64,000 bases of DNA from Misgurnus anguillicaudatus (lineage: Eukaryota; Chordata; Actinopteri; Cypriniformes; Cobitidae): NCBI RefSeq assembly GCF_027580225.2, contig NC_073348.2, positions 28,484,001 to 28,548,000 of the forward strand, written 5' to 3'. This document shows, piece by piece, positions 46,733 to 59,003 of this stretch. Every line of letters starts with the position of its first letter. The stretch's first letter is position 1. The position numbers were made by a program, and so were the translations under genes. The notes below the pieces were generated by a model, which ran no database searches, was not told where the DNA came from, and saw nothing but the letters and a program-made list of their open reading frames with translations.

Positions 46733-47369
46733 CAGACATTTAATTTGTACAGCACAATGGAGCAAAATGTTGAAGAATGAATGAAATTAGCATCTGACAA
46801 TCTGTTTACAATTTATTTCAGTTGCTCATATATAGTATAGTACTGTAGTGTCAAATCTGTGATATATAGCAGTTTTTCAGGACTTTTTTGATTATGGTGT
46901 GTTAAAGAGTTGAAGTGGATTTAATGAGCTGATGATATGTCTGCCATAGATTAAATGTTATTGTGATTAGTTTTTAATTATGAATAAAGCTTTGTGCTGC
47001 TTGGGTGTGTAAAAGTCAATTCATTTCTATCATTACTGCAGAGTTCAGGAATATGTTATCAACTTGGCAACAAGCTACTGACTGTGATTACAGAAGAAAT
47101 CATAATAAATTAAATCATGAATTAACAAAGCACAGTACTGTAAATGGTGTGGTGAGAGTTTGAGACTCTTTCAGACAAATCTGTCAGGCAACAAGTCTGC
47201 CAGAACAAGAACAATGGACACATATGAGAATACAGATATTAAAACAGCTTGAACTCATGAGGAGTGTTGGCTGTTCTCCTAATGCTAAAGCCAAAATACA
47301 CCTACTGTAATTTCTGCAAAAATCTGCTCAATCATTGAATGCCCTCAGTTCAGTGGGTGGAGTCAGAAC
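46733..47369. other. No gene recognised
   Basis: AT-rich, repeat-free as far as can be seen; no coding frame of note. Confidence 0.45.
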
Positions 47370-47511
47370 ACTGTCAATCAAAGAGGATTGGACACAAGCA
47401 ATCCGCTCAAATGCGTTTTCGACTACCTTTGAATTTACGTTTGTATTTAGCCTCATCCACTTGTGATCTGATCGACCAAAACACATCTTAATACCAGGTG
47501 TAAACTGGGCC
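47370..47511. repeat. TTTACACCTGG-ended repeat, other end
   Basis: GTGATCTGATCGACCAAAAC and CCAGGTGTAAACTGGGCC at its right end. The inverse end is at 23281. Left border not seen. Confidence 0.5.
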
Positions 47512-47565
47512 TTGGCATAATGGTATGGTTGAGATTAGGGTAGATCAGTAGAACAAGTGTTTTAA

Positions 47566-48131
47566 AGGGCACCTATTGTCCGATTCACGTTTTTACATTT
47601 CCTTTGGTGTGTAAGTGTGTATTAGTACATGTTAATGATATGCAAAAGGTACAAACCCCAAAGTAAACAATGAAGCGAGTTACTGTTTCCAATGTACATC
47701 TCTTTTCTTGGACTACAACAAACACATGGATTTAGGCAACAGTTTACTTCCTGGGATTGGTGATGTAGACAAGACTGACATTATCATAATTCCTCCTGCT
47801 TCGGACTCCTGTAAGTAAACTCCTGTCAACGTTGCATTGTGCACGAATCTTTCAAACACAGTAAGGAGCGTCACATTTCCGTCTGACGTCAAAGGTATTC
47901 AGGTCAATCACAACGTACAGATTAGCTGGCCAATCAGGGACACAGAGCTTTTCAAATCCATGAGTTTTGTACAAAATCCGTGCGTTTCAGGAAGAGATTG
48001 AAATCTGGAGCTACAAAAATGTACGGTATGTGGAAAATAATGTTTTTTTAAACCATAAACCATGCAAAAAAAATGTATTATACCAAATACACAAAATAAC
48101 GTTGTTTTCTTAGCAATGAAATAGGTGCACT
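47566..48131. mobile_element. TTAA-flanked element, copy 2 (better preserved)
   Basis: Starts AGGGCACCTATTGTCCGATT and ends AATAGGTGCACT, inverted repeats. TTAA is at 47562-47565 and 48132-48135. Aligns over its length with 2072-2630. No coding capacity. Confidence 0.92.
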
Positions 48132-48135
48132 TTAA

Positions 48136-48599
48136 ACTTTTGTTAATTTAAATGATTAGAAAAAATATAAACATATAAACTGAACAAAGTGTTCTCATAT
48201 TCAATGTTTTATTTTCTGGAAGGGATTCTTCATTTATATGCAAAAAAGGATTTTATGAGCAAATCCACCAAAATAATTAAGTTACTCCTAAAACGCAACA
48301 GCATATTTTTTTCCTTTGCTTTCTCATCTCGCCTGCTGACAGTCTTTCCATGCCATTTAATAGCAGAACAGTCATTAACCAAACAGCAGGGTTGCCATGG
48401 GAACATCACACTGCCACTCATGACCAGCCGTCTGAGATGAAATAAATATGAAAGCCAAATGGGTTACAGAAGGGTGTACCTGCAAATATTTATAATAGTA
48501 GTAATATAAACAGAGAGTAAAATGTTAAGTGAAACATTATATTTTAAACGCGCACTTGAAACATGTTTAACCCTTCACTCTTCAAAGGCATCTCTGTCT
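48136..48599. other. No feature recognised
   Basis: Overlapping short frames around 48189-48440 on both strands, no domain. Confidence 0.45.
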
Positions 48600-49790
48600 G
48601 TAGAAATTACAGTATTACTGGCAGCTGTTTGCCAGTAACTTACTGTAGATTAAATTTGTGTTATTTGTTATTTACTGGCAACAGTTTGTTCAAGTTTTTG
48701 CTTTTATAAAACGGTTACATACATAATATTAAAGTAAAAAAAAAGTATAAGTGCAACTTTCATGAAGTTAAATCAATAAAAGCATTCCTTCCGCTAAAAA
48801 AAATAATCCCTCACCGAGGGCGCAGTGATAAATAGCCGTGTTTTATTGTGAATAAAGCACAGCTATTGACCAATCAGAATCATGTAAAAAAAATGTGTTG
48901 TTTTCATTTTTATTGAAATTTTAATTTTCTGGATAAAACCTTTAAAAGATATCCTACATAATCATTGTAATCTCATAAAATATGTAAGTATGCAAGAAAA
49001 GGTTTGTACGCTAAAGAGTTAAAGAATTTACAAACGTGCGGAGAGCCGAAGCGTTTTAGCACTAGAACAGCGCCATGGGATTTTTACACAGCATTACTTA
49101 AAATGTTTCTCATCTAAACATATCCACAGGTACAGAGTCATCATATACAATAAATCCTTAAGGTAGCATTTAAAACAGATGCATTTGTTTAAAGCAAAGC
49201 ATTTATTTACTTACCAGGCTACAGATATAGCAGCTCTTTGCGCCTTCTAACGTCTCATAATTAGTCCTCATTTATGTCCAAGAGCCTCAATAATAATCTT
49301 TTACATTCAATCCTTTAATCTTTCATATTTTAAAGCATTTTTCTGCTGCTGCGCATTCATGTATGTGATAAGCAAACCCGCGTTGTCGTCCCGTTTATAG
49401 GCGCATAATTTACTGCGCTCTTTAAATAACAAAAAACATATTGCACCATTGACTTTAGACCAGGTTTTTGTTAGTCAATGGCGTAGTCTATTTTAGTTGC
49501 CTGAAAATAACAACGCGCCAACAATGCGCCTGAACACACCTCGTTTTCAGACCAGAATGCCCATGGGCGCAAAAGTGGGCGCAAATGCATTTGCTATTTA
49601 AACAACGTGCCCTAAACGTAAAAATGATAATTGCGCAGGGTTGAAACTAGCAAAAGACACTTGTGTCGCACATTGCGCTGCATTGTGCCGGGTGTATGAT
49701 GTTTAATGTTCATTTAAAATACAAAATTTAAATATACAGTAAGTTACTGGCAAACCGCTGCATAACTTCAGGATTTTTTTTTTACTGTAT
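48600..49790. mobile_element. Element bounded by TTTGCCAGTAACTTACTGTA inverted repeats
   Basis: GTTTGCCAGTAACTTACTGT (48627 on) and its exact 21-bp reverse complement at 49735-49755 enclose about 1.1 kb, with further matching outward (CAGCTG/CAGCGG). The right-hand interior (49235-49700) contains GACCAGAATGCCCATGGGCG and TAATTGCGCAGGGTTGAAAC, which look like a separate dispersed repeat. Target duplication not seen, so limits are approximate. Confidence 0.65.
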
Positions 49791-51499
49791 ATCATATTTC
49801 AATTCAAGTTTATTTTTTATAGCACTTTTCAAATTTTGCATTATTGCAAATGTAATGTAAATACATATTAGTAAATATAGAGACGTTATTAGAATATAAA
49901 GCTTACAGATCTTATAAAGCTTGTGGTCTAGATGGCGGCGTTTAATCTGTAAAATTGTAGCAATCATCATCTGGGGAACATAACTGCAATTTTATTTTTT
50001 AAACAGTGATGGTGATTGCTAAATAGATGAAAGTAATGGATTGCAGTTTTAAAGCAAGTGAATAAAGCAATATGAATCCTATGTGCATGCATATGTGACC
50101 CAGTCATATTAAAACCCAGCCAAAGGCATTGTTTTGTGATTAACTGTTTTCTACAAAAATGATCTTATATACTGTAAAGAACATTCAGTGAAAACATAAC
50201 CTTGATTTCTTTAATATTGACTGAGTAAGGCCACGTTAAAATCAATGTAAAATCAGTTATTAAAACTTTAATGCCCTTAATCTCATAATTAGATTATGAG
50301 ATTTTAGCCTGGATTTCACAGCAGGATCACCCATAATTATGCATGGTACCGTTTACATTTTGCATTCTGTAAAATGGATCCATCTTTCATCATGACTGAC
50401 AGGTGATTTCAAATAACAAACACTAGCTGTAGGGTGTTGCTGAGCTTGCGGCTAGTACAACAAACTAGCACAGAGTTAGTGTGTTAAAATACGTCCGTCT
50501 ACCACTTCACATCATTTATCGATCAACAAACAACACTCGAATGCTCCATTATTACCACACACTCATGAATGAAAAGCTTAACAACTATGTTTGCCTCTAG
50601 TAAACAAGCTGAAACACGTGCCTAAGGCTTTCTTCAGTGGAGAGAGACAGAACATAATCCCCCACAATCCCCTTGGGCAGGCTGCTAAAGCACCATGCAG
50701 TCATGTGGCAAGCTTATAAGCGAGAGAACAGGGAGAAATATTTTATAAAGGAACCCCACTGGTTCCACAATGAACCCTTAGCTGGGGACAATATAATAGT
50801 CGGGTGTGTAGGACCGGCAGAACACAATGTTTAAAATGGTAGAGAATTACAGATGAAATACCGCAAGCCCACTTCAGCAACTATATGACAAAAGAGAGCT
50901 CTTATGCACTTCAGGGAAAAAGTGAACGATTTTAAAGCAAGAAATGTGTCAAGTAAGACATTTTGTGCTGGTACATTGTAGAGATTTCAACCAAACTAAA
51001 AGAGCTCTTCAGCACTATTATGACTGTAATGCAGAAGAGGATGTGATTGACATGTTTTCAGAAGAGCACTCTTGCAGACCGAATTGGTCGCTTGAAGCCC
51101 GAATCTGAGTCAGTCAACTGGAGAGAAGCCACTTAAAGACGTTAAACGTGTCTCGTTCAGTGTCGATTCATAGCAAGATGCACACATTATATTGTTGTGG
51201 AAATTATGACAGCTTATGGAAGCTGCTGACGATGAGCTACATAGACTGTCAGAAAAAAGGTACAAAAGCTGTCACCACGCAAATTGACATTGCGAACTGA
51301 AAATACAGGCAATATAAACAAGTCAACTTTGCAAAAAACTTCCATACAGTATGTTGCACAAAAATGTACGCTTGCAGGTTTGGTTTTTTAGGCAATTCTG
51401 AAAAGGTGTATTTAGCAAAACTGCTAGTTTTTTCGCATTTTCAGGTCAACTGATGTATGTAAATCACATAATCATTATTTGAAAGTGACGCTGTATGTT
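49791..51499. other. Mostly unassigned; MITE fragment at 51248-51281
   Basis: A perfect small hairpin CTCATAATTAGATTATGAG at 50282-50300. GACTGTCAGAAAAAAGGTAC at 51248 is a fragment of the GGTAC-type MITE. The 50400-51240 part is repeat-free and unassigned. Confidence 0.45.
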
Positions 51500-51550
51500 T
51501 TAAAAGAAAACACCACCGTTTTTAAATATTTTATTATGTTCTTACCTTAA

Positions 51551-51873
51551 AGCAACACTAAAGAGTTTTTTTTACCTTAAAATAACGTTTCCAAAAAGTT
51601 TCAGTCGTTCATCCACTTGAAACAGTGTGAACGGCACTTTCACATTCGCTTTGCAGCCCTCTATCGGCCAAAACCGCACTAAAGAAGTTTCCAACCGTCA
51701 GGCCGCGGTCCTGTAGTTAGAGTGAAAACTACAAAAACTTGCTTTATGGCAGACCTACAGTCCAATCAGAGCCAGATTTGCTGCAGTAGGCTAAATAATT
51801 TACAACAGTGGTAATGGACAATTCGCTTTGAACCTCTAGGTGGAGCAAAGACCAAAAACTCTTTAGTGTTGCT
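51551..51873. mobile_element. 323-bp TTAA MITE (AGCAACACTAAAGAG ends)
   Basis: Starts AGCAACACTAAAGAGTTTTT and ends AAACTCTTTAGTGTTGCT, inverted and perfect for 18 bp. TTAA at 51547-51550 and 51874-51877. Confidence 0.94.
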
Positions 51874-51922
51874 TTAACTTAGACGAATTAATACATACCT
51901 CTTTTTCAATGCGTGCACTTAA

Positions 51923-52842
51923 TAGGGATGGGCACGAGTACTCGAATACTCGAATGCGGCATCAATGATCGATCATGAAAACGATGATCATGTTGGTTTA
52001 TTTATTGTGGATATGGCGGCATTTGGATGTCTGGTTAGCGTTACAAGCGCATGTGGTAGTAAAGACAGAGTCTGGAGATGCGTGTTTGACGTCGAGTCGA
52101 ATTACGCAGACCGGCGTATGACATCAGTAACATTACCATGCAGGATTAAAAAATAAACAGAAAATTCTGCGCGCCCACACTGCAACAATACGGCAATTCG
52201 CGCAATACGCGGCAGTCCGCCGATCTCGTAAAGCCGACCACAACTAAAAGGATGCCGTGATTTTTGGAAATACAGTCAGTCAGGTGCAAAATGTACAGCG
52301 CAGTCAAAAGTTCAATGGGTTATCATGTCGTATTTAAACATCAAATGTCAAGAGATGCCGAGAGCTACACAAGCATAAACAATACATCTTGACTGAGAAC
52401 AGGTAAGGGGACGACACGACACAGCTAATCGCTAAAATGTTAGCAAAAGACTTAAAGCTGCTTAATGTTATGAAGCTTGTGCTTTGACTGGACGTGTTTA
52501 AAAGCACGCTGTTTATGATGCTGATAGATGCACATTTATGTTGTATAAAGGCTTATTATTATGTAGAGTGTGTCAAATAAAAAGCGCTTCGGTTTGTGTT
52601 TATTAACCCTTTAGTTTCACTTCATCACACAGCTTTTCCTGTAAGAGGTTTCTGTTAAAACATTTAATTCATTAATAATCTAGTATGTGTTTTGAGTGTT
52701 TTTAATAAAAAAAAAATTCATTTTCACCATGATGTGTACGCCCCGCCCCTTTGATTGCCCCGCCCGCAGTTAATCGAGTACTCGTTCTTCAGACCTATGG
52801 ATTAATCGAAATGAAAAAAAAAGACATAAATGCACATCTCTA
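51923..52842. mobile_element. hAT-type element, 920 bp
   Basis: Starts TAGGGATGGGCACGAGTACT and ends TGCACATCTCTA. Flanked by GCACTTAA (51915-51922) and CCACTTAA (52843-52850), an 8-bp duplication with one change. Subterminal CGAGTACTCG occurs near both ends. The 63-codon frame at 51965-52156 has no transposase domain. Shares an inner block with 20505-20780. Confidence 0.9.
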
Positions 52843-53159
52843 CCACTTAATCTTTGTACAGCGCATCGTGAATGTGTTAGCATTTAGCCTAGCCCCATTC
52901 ATTCCTTAGGATCCAAACAGGGATGAATTTAGAAGCCACCAAACACTTCCATGTTTTCCCTATTTAAAGACTAAACTGAAGTTACATGAGTAGTTACACG
53001 AGTATGGTGGCACAAAATATAATGTGGCGATTTTTTGAGATAAAAAATGATAACTATATTGTATGGCGGAAGAGCACTTAGTTTGCAGCACTTTGAACAT
53101 AGTAAATTATTGTAAAACGGTGGTGTTTTCCTTTAAAACCTTCCAGACACCTCTCATAT

Positions 53160-53392
53160 GTGTTTTTGCTCCAACAATAAGTGTAAGAGGCTTTTCTTGG
53201 CATTAATATTTGGATAACACTCCTACGTCTCCTTCAATTAAAATAATAGCTTGTGTTTGGAATATCTTATTGTTAGAGGAAAAACTGTTTTAGTCACATA
53301 TAAATGATTAGTGAAAACGCTGTCATTTCAGATGGTTTTTATTGAAAAAATATCTGCACAAATCTGTAATGGAAACGCAACTACTTGCATGG
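53160..53392. repeat. CTGCGTTTCCATT-type repeat fragment
   Basis: Ends with CTGTAATGGAAACGCAACTA, the inverse-type end seen at 22049-23150, and shares its TTGGATAACACTCCTACGTC region. Left end not seen. Confidence 0.5.
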
Positions 53393-53394
53393 GA

Positions 53395-53530
53395 ACCCTG
53401 TAAATATGTTACCTAAAACATACCTAAATCTACCTTTGCGCTACCAATATGTACATTTTTAGATATAAACATGCACCCTTTAGGCACTTTTTGACCCCAG
53501 TGACAGCTTTTGTATCTGTTATTCTGAAAC
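53395..53530. repeat. Fragment of the GGTAC-type MITE, reversed
   Basis: ACCCTTTAGGCACTTTTTGA and CCCCAGTGACAGCTTTTGTA are the reverse of motifs at 38861-38980. Confidence 0.5.
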
Positions 53531-55100
53531 TGTATATATAGTAGACCTAGTTATGATGTACAGGCAACTGCACTTGTAATTTAGTTTGGGTTCATCAAAA
53601 CCAATCATGGGTTTATCAAAATCAATGTTTTATTGTACATTTATACCTTCGCCTTGGCTGAATATTGTTTATAATGCATAAATGTAAATGGTTTGTTTGG
53701 TTTGAGTGAGCCAGGAGTGATTTTATGTTTTCCATATATGGGCTTCAAACATCAGAAAAAATACAGTTTTAGGTCCTCAAATGATTGGCAGATGCAATGT
53801 GAACTCTGAGCAAATCGTGTCCCAAAATAATTCAGACACTGTTAAAGATCTGCAGCCAGCGGATCTGAATTAAGGTCAAGGACAATGAATTAAAGCCAAT
53901 ATGGCATTCGCAACCCAATTTACTTTCTGAAAGTGAAACTGGATGTTCAATGATGCTAAAAGAAGTAGGTTGGGATGTAATGTTGTTAATTGTAAATTGA
54001 TTGGATTGTAAAATGTGGTCTGTGCATGGGAGGGGCTGAGAAATATGAGGGTTTAGTGATGTCATCCGAGAAGGAAAGTCGCATAAGAGGCAGAGCTTAG
54101 TTTATTCCTATAAAACAACTCGTTCCCTCCGGGAATAACTTTAGCAATTAATCATTCCAAACAAGACCAGGAACATGTATTAAAGTTATTACACTAGGGT
54201 CAAAACTGAGTGAATGTTGACTTTACAGAATCTGTTCTTCATTTATATTTTCACACTGCACAATGGTACAAATAGCAGGATACCTTTAACCCTTTTAAAA
54301 TGAAATACATTTATCACCAAATATTTCAGATGCTGCCACATTACGGCTAACTCGCACTGCCCTTACAAGAAAACACCTCCAAATCATTGATCAAAATGTG
54401 AAACACTTTAACCACTAGAAGTAGTCTTATTTTACAAGTTCAAGAGCGTACCAAGAAAACCCCAGACACGAGCATGCACAATGAAAGCACACTTCATTCA
54501 GAACAACCTGCCCACGCAGAATAAAAGTCTTTCTTCTGGTTGTATTGAATTGAGCGTGTAGGTGGTCTCGCATACCTGCCATCCATCTTTTGAGAAGGTA
54601 CAAAAACCTACTAATAATACCTGGAGGACATTTCCACTGAGGTCAGGACCTCGAGCAAAACACACTACTATTGAACCTTGATTGAACCAACACGACTCAA
54701 ACGATGCGTGTTTGATCCAGGGAAGGGAGGAGAGGGTAAAATCAAAAGGAAGCTGGTTGAATTACATGGCCTCTGGTACACTTAACCACATCCATGTGTG
54801 TTTGCCTGGAGTGTGTTTTTTACGGAGGCAGCGGAGGGGAATACGAGCCAGGAGTGACTTTTCAATATAGGAATGTAAGGAGACTCTAGAGACTGAAATG
54901 AGAACTGCTGAGAGGGGCAGGAAGACTCGGAGGGGCTGCTGGGAAAACTGCAAGAAAAGAAGAAGGGGGGATAAAAAGTGTGGAGAGCTAAAGTAACAGA
55001 ATGACAGAAGTGACACTTAATGGTTATGTTCACACCTAAACTTACAAGTTCTCTTGTTTTATTCAGACTAAATGTCCAAGACGATGTTTATAGCTTGTTT
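53531..55100. other. No gene recognised
   Basis: Frames at 54682-55033 on both strands overlap and have no domain. No repeat boundaries found. Confidence 0.45.
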
Positions 55101-55346
55101 TAAAGAGAAAGTTAACCGTAAAATGAACATTTTGTCATCATTTACTCAAATTCAAGTTGTTCCAAACCTGTATAAATGTATTTGTTCTGCTAAACAGAAA
55201 GGAAGATATTTTAAAGAATGTTGGTAACCAAACATATCTGGGGCACTACTGACCTCCACAGTATAAAAAAATAATACTAAGGAAGTCAATGGTGCCCCAT
55301 AATTGTGTTTTTTTTTTTTTTGGTGGGCTGGTGAACTATCCCTATA
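55101..55346. repeat. Palindromic MITE related to 2945-3150
   Basis: Left part CATTTTGTCATCATTTACTC, TTCAAGTTGTTCCAAACCTG and GAAGATATTTTAAAGAATGT; right end GGTGAACTATCCCT after a T-run (55308-55321). Half of the original palindrome survives; the second arm is short. Confidence 0.75.
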
Positions 55347-55446
55347 AGATCCTTCTGTGTGGTGCTATCACAAGCGGACAACAAATAATGTACAAGTGAA
55401 GGACTGCCTACTCACCTGTCAATCATCATTTGTACGCAAATAATGA

Positions 55447-55795
55447 CTTTCTTACTTAGTATTTTTGTCTTGTTTTCAGTACAAATATCTAAAAATTCCA
55501 AAATTAAGATGCTTTTTCTTGATGAGTCAAATTACCTATAAAATACAAAATTAAAAAATTAAAAATAAAATTGTTATGCTTAAAACAAGCAAAAATATTT
55601 GCCAATTTGTTTTACACAATGTTTTATTTTTTCTTAAACACTTAATTCAAGCTAAAATTTCTCACTCCATGGCCAAATATTTTTGCTTGTTTTAAGCACA
55701 AATTAAACTTAAATTGTATATTTTTTGTCAAAAAACTAGACTTATTTTCTTAGATCATTTTGCTCACCAAGAAAATACATCTTAATATATAAACT
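55447..55795. repeat. CTTGTTTT/AAGCATCTTAA palindromic repeat, copy 3
   Basis: Contains TAGTATTTTTGTCTTGTTTT, AGATGCTTTTTCTTGATGAG and ACTAGACTTATTTTCTTAGA, arranged as at 4165-4617. Decayed centre. Confidence 0.75.
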
Positions 55796-56143
55796 AGAAT
55801 AAGTCTATAATAAAATATCAAATTTAAGCAATTTTGTGCATAAAAACAAGCAAAAATCTGCCACCGGGGTAAGGAAAAAAATCTTGAAAATTGTTCTTAA
55901 ACACTAAATTCAAGAAGAATTCAAGAAAAATTTGCTTACCCCATTGGCAGATTTTTTTTGCTTGTTTTATGCACAAAATCACTTAAATTTGATATTTTTG
56001 GTCTAAAAACTAGACTTATTTTCTTGGGTTGTTTTGCTCATCAAGAAAAAGCATCGTAATTAAAGAATTTTTAAATATTTTAACTGAAAACAAAACAAAA
56101 ATACTAAGAAATGTTTTTCTTGAAAATCATTTTTTGCAGTGTA
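55796..56143. repeat. CTTGTTTT/AAGCATCTTAA palindromic repeat, copy 4
   Basis: Directly abuts copy 3. CTTACCCCATTGGCAGAT, TTTGCTCATCAAGAAAAAGC and right end CATTTTTTGCAGTGT match 4165-4617. The far left is truncated. Confidence 0.78.
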
Positions 56144-57134
56144 TAAGCCTGCATTAGCAGCTGGGGTTGTAAACTTTGTAGGAGACTTTAATAAAAATTA
56201 TCCCAATTTTAGAAGAACGATAGTCTCAGAAAGTACAAAGTTAATATGTACAGTATGCATACATACAGGTTTAGGAAACATCCTAGTACCCTTTCAGGTA
56301 CATTTCTGCAAATTGTAGTCAAAGTGTGGGTACTCATGAGATGCTAAAACATAATTAGTTTATTTTAATCTCTTTTAGCTGTAATATTTTTTTTATATAT
56401 TCCATATTTTAATATAGGAAAATATTCAATAATGTCCATATTTGTATTTACATTATTCCATCTGTTTCAATAAGTTTACATTCAAACAAAAAATATTTTC
56501 AGAACATGCTGTACAGTTGCCTTGTTCAATACAATGCCTTGTTACAACACACTTTTTGACAGGCAAAATCTGTACAGCCTTCAGTTTCCTGACAGCAGAG
56601 ACAACTCATTCGAGGAGCATGTCAATCAAACATTTGTCTTTCTTTACAAAGCTTAGATTCATTGCTGAGAGCAGTCAGCTTTAGAAAGTCTAGTAATTAC
56701 AAATGATTATGTAGGTTTATAACAAATTAATAAGACTTTATCAAACTTTAAATAAGTAAAATATTTAGTTTAATCACAAAGAGGAAAAACGTTTTTTTTA
56801 AGGAACGGCTTTCTGCATCCTTAAGAAACATCCTCAGTTGATGTTTAATCAGAGCGATAACCAGACATTTTCCCCAGCCACGCGCTTTAACACTGCAGTC
56901 TGCTTTTACAATCTGCTCATTTAAAGCAAGGAGTTAGCAAGACTAGAGCTTTCCTGGATCAATGTTACTGACTGTTTTACTGAGGTGCTGAGTGAGCCGA
57001 GAAGCAAGAGGGAAAAACAATCAATGGATGAACAAGAGGAAGTGATGCACTGAAAAAGTCTCTAAACAACCTGAAAATCTCATGTATTGTCAAATTGTTG
57101 TTTTTTCGTACTAAACAATTTACTTGATGCACAC
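56144..57134. other. No gene recognised
   Basis: AT-rich to about 56800. About 56860-57010 is mixed-composition DNA without repeats. The 80-codon frame at 56442 has no domain. Confidence 0.4.
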
Positions 57135-57138
57135 TTAA

Positions 57139-57997
57139 AGGAATATTCCATTTTCTTAAAAGAAAAATCCAGATGATTTGCTCACCACCATGTCATCCAG
57201 GATGTTGATGTCTTTCTTTGTTCAGTCGAGAGGAAGTTGTGTTTTTTGGGGAAAGCATTGCAGGATTTTTCTCATTTTGGTGGACTTTGGTGGACACCAA
57301 CACTTAACACGTCACAGTTCAACGGAGTTTCAAAGGACTATAAACGATCCCAAATGAGGCATAAGGGTCTTGTCTAGCGAAACGATTGTCATTTTTGGCA
57401 GGAAAGGTAAAAGTACGCTCTTTTGAACCACAACTTTTCGTCTAGGTCCGGTCCAGCGCGACCTAACGTAAATGCGTAGTGACGTAGGGAGGTCACGTGT
57501 TACATATATAAAACGCACATTTGCGGACCATTGTAAACAATAAACTGACACAAAGACATTAATTAGTATCAGTTGACATACAACAACGTAGGAACGGTCC
57601 TCTTTCAACACACTGGGGCGGAGTTTCGCATTCGTCCTCTGTGACCTCTTGGCGTCATGACGTATTGCGTGAGGTCACGCTGGCGCTTTCAGTACTGGAG
57701 GAAGAAGAGAAATTGTGGTTTAAAAGTGTATAAAAATGACAATCGTTTTGCTAGATAAGACCCTTATGTCTCGTTTGGGATCGTTTATAGTCCTTTGAAA
57801 CTCCGTTGAAAAAAACTATTACGTGTTAAGTGTTAAGTGTTGGTGTCTATTAAAGTCTATTAAAATGAGAAAAATCCTGCAATGTTTTAATCAAAAAACA
57901 TAATTTCTTCTGGACTGAACAAAGACATCAACATTTTGGATGACATGGTGGTGAGTAAATTATCTGTATTTTTCTTTTAAGAAAATTTACTATTCCT
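57139..57997. mobile_element. Long-hairpin TTAA element
   Basis: Flanks TTAA (57135-57138) and TTAC (57998-58001). Arms of about 300 bp (57139-57440 and 57700-57997) are reverse complements, e.g. CACCACCATGTCATCCAGGA against ATGACATGGTGGTGAG and AACGATTGTCATTTTTGGCA against AAAATGACAATCGTTTT. The central part has GGTCACGTG and GAGGTCACGC. No coding. Confidence 0.93.
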
Positions 57998-58034
57998 TTA
58001 CAACTAAAAAAAAGAACTCAAAACCTAAGTTTAA

Positions 58035-58495
58035 CAAATTCCCCCGCCATTGACAAGTTATCTTGTCAATTAAGAGAAAACATTTGCATGAAAAAACATG
58101 TTCCTGGTGAGTTTTTATGGCAATCTGTAATACTTTGATTATCCACTAGAAAAAAAGCAAAAAATTATTTATTAATTTTACACTGTGTTTATGTTTTGAT
58201 TATTGTTTTGAATCTGATCTCTAACAAAATTCCTTCACAAAAATGCAAATATTTCAGCTTTTTGCCAAAAAATATATTTTTGAAGAAAAATACCCATATT
58301 TAAGGAAAAATATAAATAGAATGAAACACCCCCCCCCCCCCCGTTTTGTTTGTTTGTTTATTGTTTGTTTGAAAGCAGAGGGCCTGTTTTTTCATTTGAT
58401 ATATTTGTATGTTTATATATTTTGATATGTTTATATATATATAAGGCATTTTGTGAAACTTTTGTTACAATCACAAAAAACTGGCGTGGAATGAG
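58035..58495. mobile_element. TTAA element Z-type, copy 2 (reversed)
   Basis: TTAA at 58031-58034 and 58496-58499. Reads in reverse like 35748-36163: ACTGGCGTGGAATGAG at the right, CCGCCATTGACAAGTTATCT at the left, GAAAGCAGAGGGCCTG inside. A run of 14 C residues (58329-58342) lies within. Confidence 0.83.
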
Positions 58496-58562
58496 TTAAT
58501 AGAGTGTCGCAGGGACAATATATTTTGTAGCCCAACCCCAAAAGTTAGAGGGACACTGGTCA

Positions 58563-58862
58563 CCCCATTCAAGTTCCCCATAGACTTTTGTATTATCGCA
58601 ACAAAATATATATATAATATGACACTTGCACATTTTGTCCAACAAGAAAATCTACCCAGATGAACACAACTTTTGTGAATTTTAAAGTTTTGTTTTTTAT
58701 TTCTAGTAAACGGATTTAGACTTCAAAAATCATATTAAAAGTTGTGTCCATCTGAAGATTATCTTGTTGAACAAAATGTGTAAGTGTCATAAACTGTTAA
58801 ACACAGAGCTTTTCTTTTTTGCGATTATCCAAAAGTCTATATGCAGAAAAAATGAATGGGCT
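58563..58862. repeat. Imperfect long palindrome
   Basis: CATTTTGTCCAACAAGA near 58632 pairs with TCTTGTTGAACAAAATG near 58763, and ATAGACTTTTGTATTATCGC near 58581 with GCGATTATCCAAAAGTCTAT. The match continues to CCCCATTCA and TGAATGGGC. MITE-like; target duplication not resolved. Confidence 0.8.
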
Positions 58863-59003
58863 TTCTGTCGAGGGAACCAGTATCCCGCTAACGTCCGGGT
58901 TAACCTACAAAAAAACGTCATCCCTGCAGCACTGTATTGGTAACACTATACATAAAAGGGTTGTTCACCAAGTTACTGCAAAGCTAACCTTAACTAACAA
59001 TAA

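Larger units (their letters stand above)
51504..53132. mobile_element. TTAA element (AAGAAAACACCACCG ends) carrying two others
   Basis: Ends AAGAAAACACCACCGTTTTT and CGGTGGTGTTTTCCT are inverted. TTAA at 51500-51503 and 53133-53136. It is split by the MITE 51551-51873 and the hAT 51923-52842. Removing both leaves a continuous element of under 400 bp including ACTTAGACGAATTAATACAT and GGCGGAAGAGCACTTAG. Confidence 0.87.
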
